Shown one piece after another: positions 62,979 through 64,000 of a stretch of DNA of 64,000 nucleotides. The stretch covers positions 5,171,501 to 5,235,500 of the forward strand of contig NZ_CP102772.1 of assembly GCF_026020075.1 (NCBI RefSeq), written 5' to 3'. The position numbers were made by a program, and so were the translations under genes. This stretch comes from Bosea sp. NBC_00550 (lineage in GTDB: Bacteria > Pseudomonadota > Alphaproteobacteria > Rhizobiales > Beijerinckiaceae). The stretch's first letter is position 1, and each line of letters begins with the position of its first letter. The notes below the pieces were generated by a model. That model did no database searches and was not told the DNA's origin. It was given only the letters and a program-made list of their open reading frames with translations.

Positions 62979-64000
62979 CCACTCCCGCGCTCTCCATCGA
63001 AGGGCTGACGCTGGCGCTGCCGGCGATGGCCGACCGCGCCCATGCCGTCGAGAACATCTCGCTTGCCATCCAACCGGGCGAGACGCTCTGCGTCGTCGGC
63101 GAATCCGGTTCCGGCAAGTCGATGATCGCCCATGCCGTGATGGGCCTGCTGCCCAAGGCGGTGAAGCCCGTAGCCGGAGCGATCAAGCTCGCCGGCCGCG
63201 ATCTCCTCGCACTCGACGAACAGGCGATGCAGGATGTGCGCGGCCGCGAGGTCGGCATGATCTTCCAGGAGCCGATGACCTCGCTGAACCCGGTGATGCG
63301 CATCTCCGACCAGATCGTCGAGACCTTCGAGGCCCACGGCCTGCACGACCGGGCGACGCGCCGGGTCCGCGCCATCGATCTCCTGACCGAGGTCGGCCTG
63401 CCCGATCCGCCGCGCCTTGCCAAGGCCTATCCGCACGAGCTCTCCGGCGGCCAGCGCCAGCGTGTCATGATTGCGATGGCGCTCGCATTGGAACCCAAGC
63501 TCCTGATCGCCGACGAGCCGACCACGGCGCTCGACGTCACCACGCAGGCGCAGATCCTCAAGCTCATCGACAATCTGCGCCACCGCCACGGCACCGCCGT
63601 GCTCTTCATCACCCATGACATGGGCGTCGTCGCCGAGATTGCCGACCGCATCGCCGTGCTGGAGAAGGGCGTGCTGGTCGAGGAGGGCACCGCCGATCAG
63701 GTGCTGGGTGCGGCCCGCCACCCCTATACGCAGAAGCTGCTCGCCGCCGTGCCCTCGCTGACGCCGGCGCAGCTCCCGCCGTTGCCGGACACCGCGCCGG
63801 TCATCAGCGTCGAGGGGCTGGGCAAGACCTATCGCAAGCGCTCGCTCTTCGGCGTCGCGCGCGAGGTCAAGGCGGCCGACGACATCTCCTTCTCGCTGGT
63901 CCGCGGCGAGACGCTCGGCCTTGTCGGCGAGTCCGGTTCCGGCAAATCGACCGTCGGGCGCTGCTGCCTGCGCCTGATCGAGCCGGATCGCGGCCGGATC
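62975..64000 (+). CDS. ABC transporter ATPase, two-domain DppD-DppF-type fusion (partial)
   Basis: It starts in the permease stop (ATGA) and is open to the window edge, 342 codons. The first ATPase domain is complete: Walker A GESGSGKS at 42-49, [33 protein letters not shown] and [14 protein letters not shown] peptide-type C-terminal part ([14 protein letters not shown]) follows, then a second domain begins at about 270 ([14 protein letters not shown]) with Walker [10 protein letters not shown] near 321. It couples ATP hydrolysis to peptide import with the genes upstream. Confidence 0.93.
   Translation, partial: MTTPALSIEGLTLALPAMADRAHAVENISLAIQPGETLCVVGESGSGKSMIAHAVMGLLPKAVKPVAGAIKLAGRDLLALDEQAMQDVRGREVGMIFQEPMTSLNPVMRISDQIVETFEAHGLHDRATRRVRAIDLLTEVGLPDPPRLAKAYPHELSGGQRQRVMIAMALALEPKLLIADEPTTALDVTTQAQILKLIDNLRHRHGTAVLFITHDMGVVAEIADRIAVLEKGVLVEEGTADQVLGAARHPYTQKLLAAVPSLTPAQLPPLPDTAPVISVEGLGKTYRKRSLFGVAREVKAADDISFSLVRGETLGLVGESGSGKSTVGRCCLRLIEPDRGRI

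Overview
The window is GC-rich chromosomal DNA from an alphaproteobacterium, most likely of the order Hyphomicrobiales (Rhizobiales). Bosea or a close relative is my best guess. This rests on gene order (sppA-ihfB-lapA after rpsA; lptC-lptA-lptB-rpoN-hpf-ptsN; def-fmt-truA next to dapE), on protein types (extensin-like lipoprotein, Tim44-like exported protein, DUF3309, tandem DUF1330) and on base composition. It has not been checked by database search. I see no tRNA, rRNA, insertion sequence, prophage or CRISPR array. The window looks like a core-genome segment with accessory transport and regulatory patches.

Layout. 1-6806: argG, a thioredoxin-fold isomerase with a Tat-exported beta-propeller-like protein, an M48 peptidase/LemA pair and rpsA. 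6807-11327: a strong terminator and a palindromic repeat, an Hsp70-like ATPase, then sppA-ihfB-lapA-ornithine cyclodeaminase-like and a DUF3309 gene. 11418-16804: an orphan Bug-type binding protein, two convergent LAS-type murein peptidase genes (mepA and an extensin-like lipoprotein), a 27-residue membrane ORF, a small secreted protein and a Tim44-like exported protein. 16961-22548: dapB-alkB, then on the minus strand glnD-grpE-TRIC-like channel. 22666-27211: an Ssu/Tau-type ABC transporter, OsmC and rmuC. 27325-32089: def-fmt-truA facing DUF805-dapE-membrane protein. 32322-38456: RNase D-like, LptC, LptA, LptB, sigma-54, HPF and PtsN. 38576-41206: class I fumarase, a small periplasmic protein and a metallo-hydrolase. 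41515-46888: acetyltransferase, DUF1993, the elongation factor P gene with its beta-lysylation genes epmA and epmB, a DsbA-family protein and a TSUP permease. 47141-51476: lipoprotein, several tiny ORFs, a Tat-type peptide-binding protein, a Gly/Tyr/Arg-rich exported protein and a VOC protein. 51678-54292: pyrF, two DUF1330 genes and anmK. 54442-58253: two LuxR-type regulators flank a divergent ribokinase/GntR pair. 58369-64000: a DUF4239 membrane protein and a Dpp-type peptide ABC transporter whose fused ATPase runs off the window.

Themes. Envelope biogenesis is prominent (LPS export, MepA, extensin-like peptidase, AnmK, SppA, M48/LemA). Nitrogen control is also dense (glnD, rpoN, ptsN). Translation and protein maturation genes are numerous (rpsA, efp/epmAB, def, fmt, truA, hpf, grpE). 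Three families of long palindromic repeats occupy gaps, including two gaps inside the peptide-transporter operon.

I did not find a clearly new multi-gene system. The best leads are the structured gap at 41207-41514, the set of tiny ORFs with strong ribosome-binding sites, the paired LAS-peptidase locus, the two-LuxR/GntR/ribokinase locus and the intra-operon palindromes.
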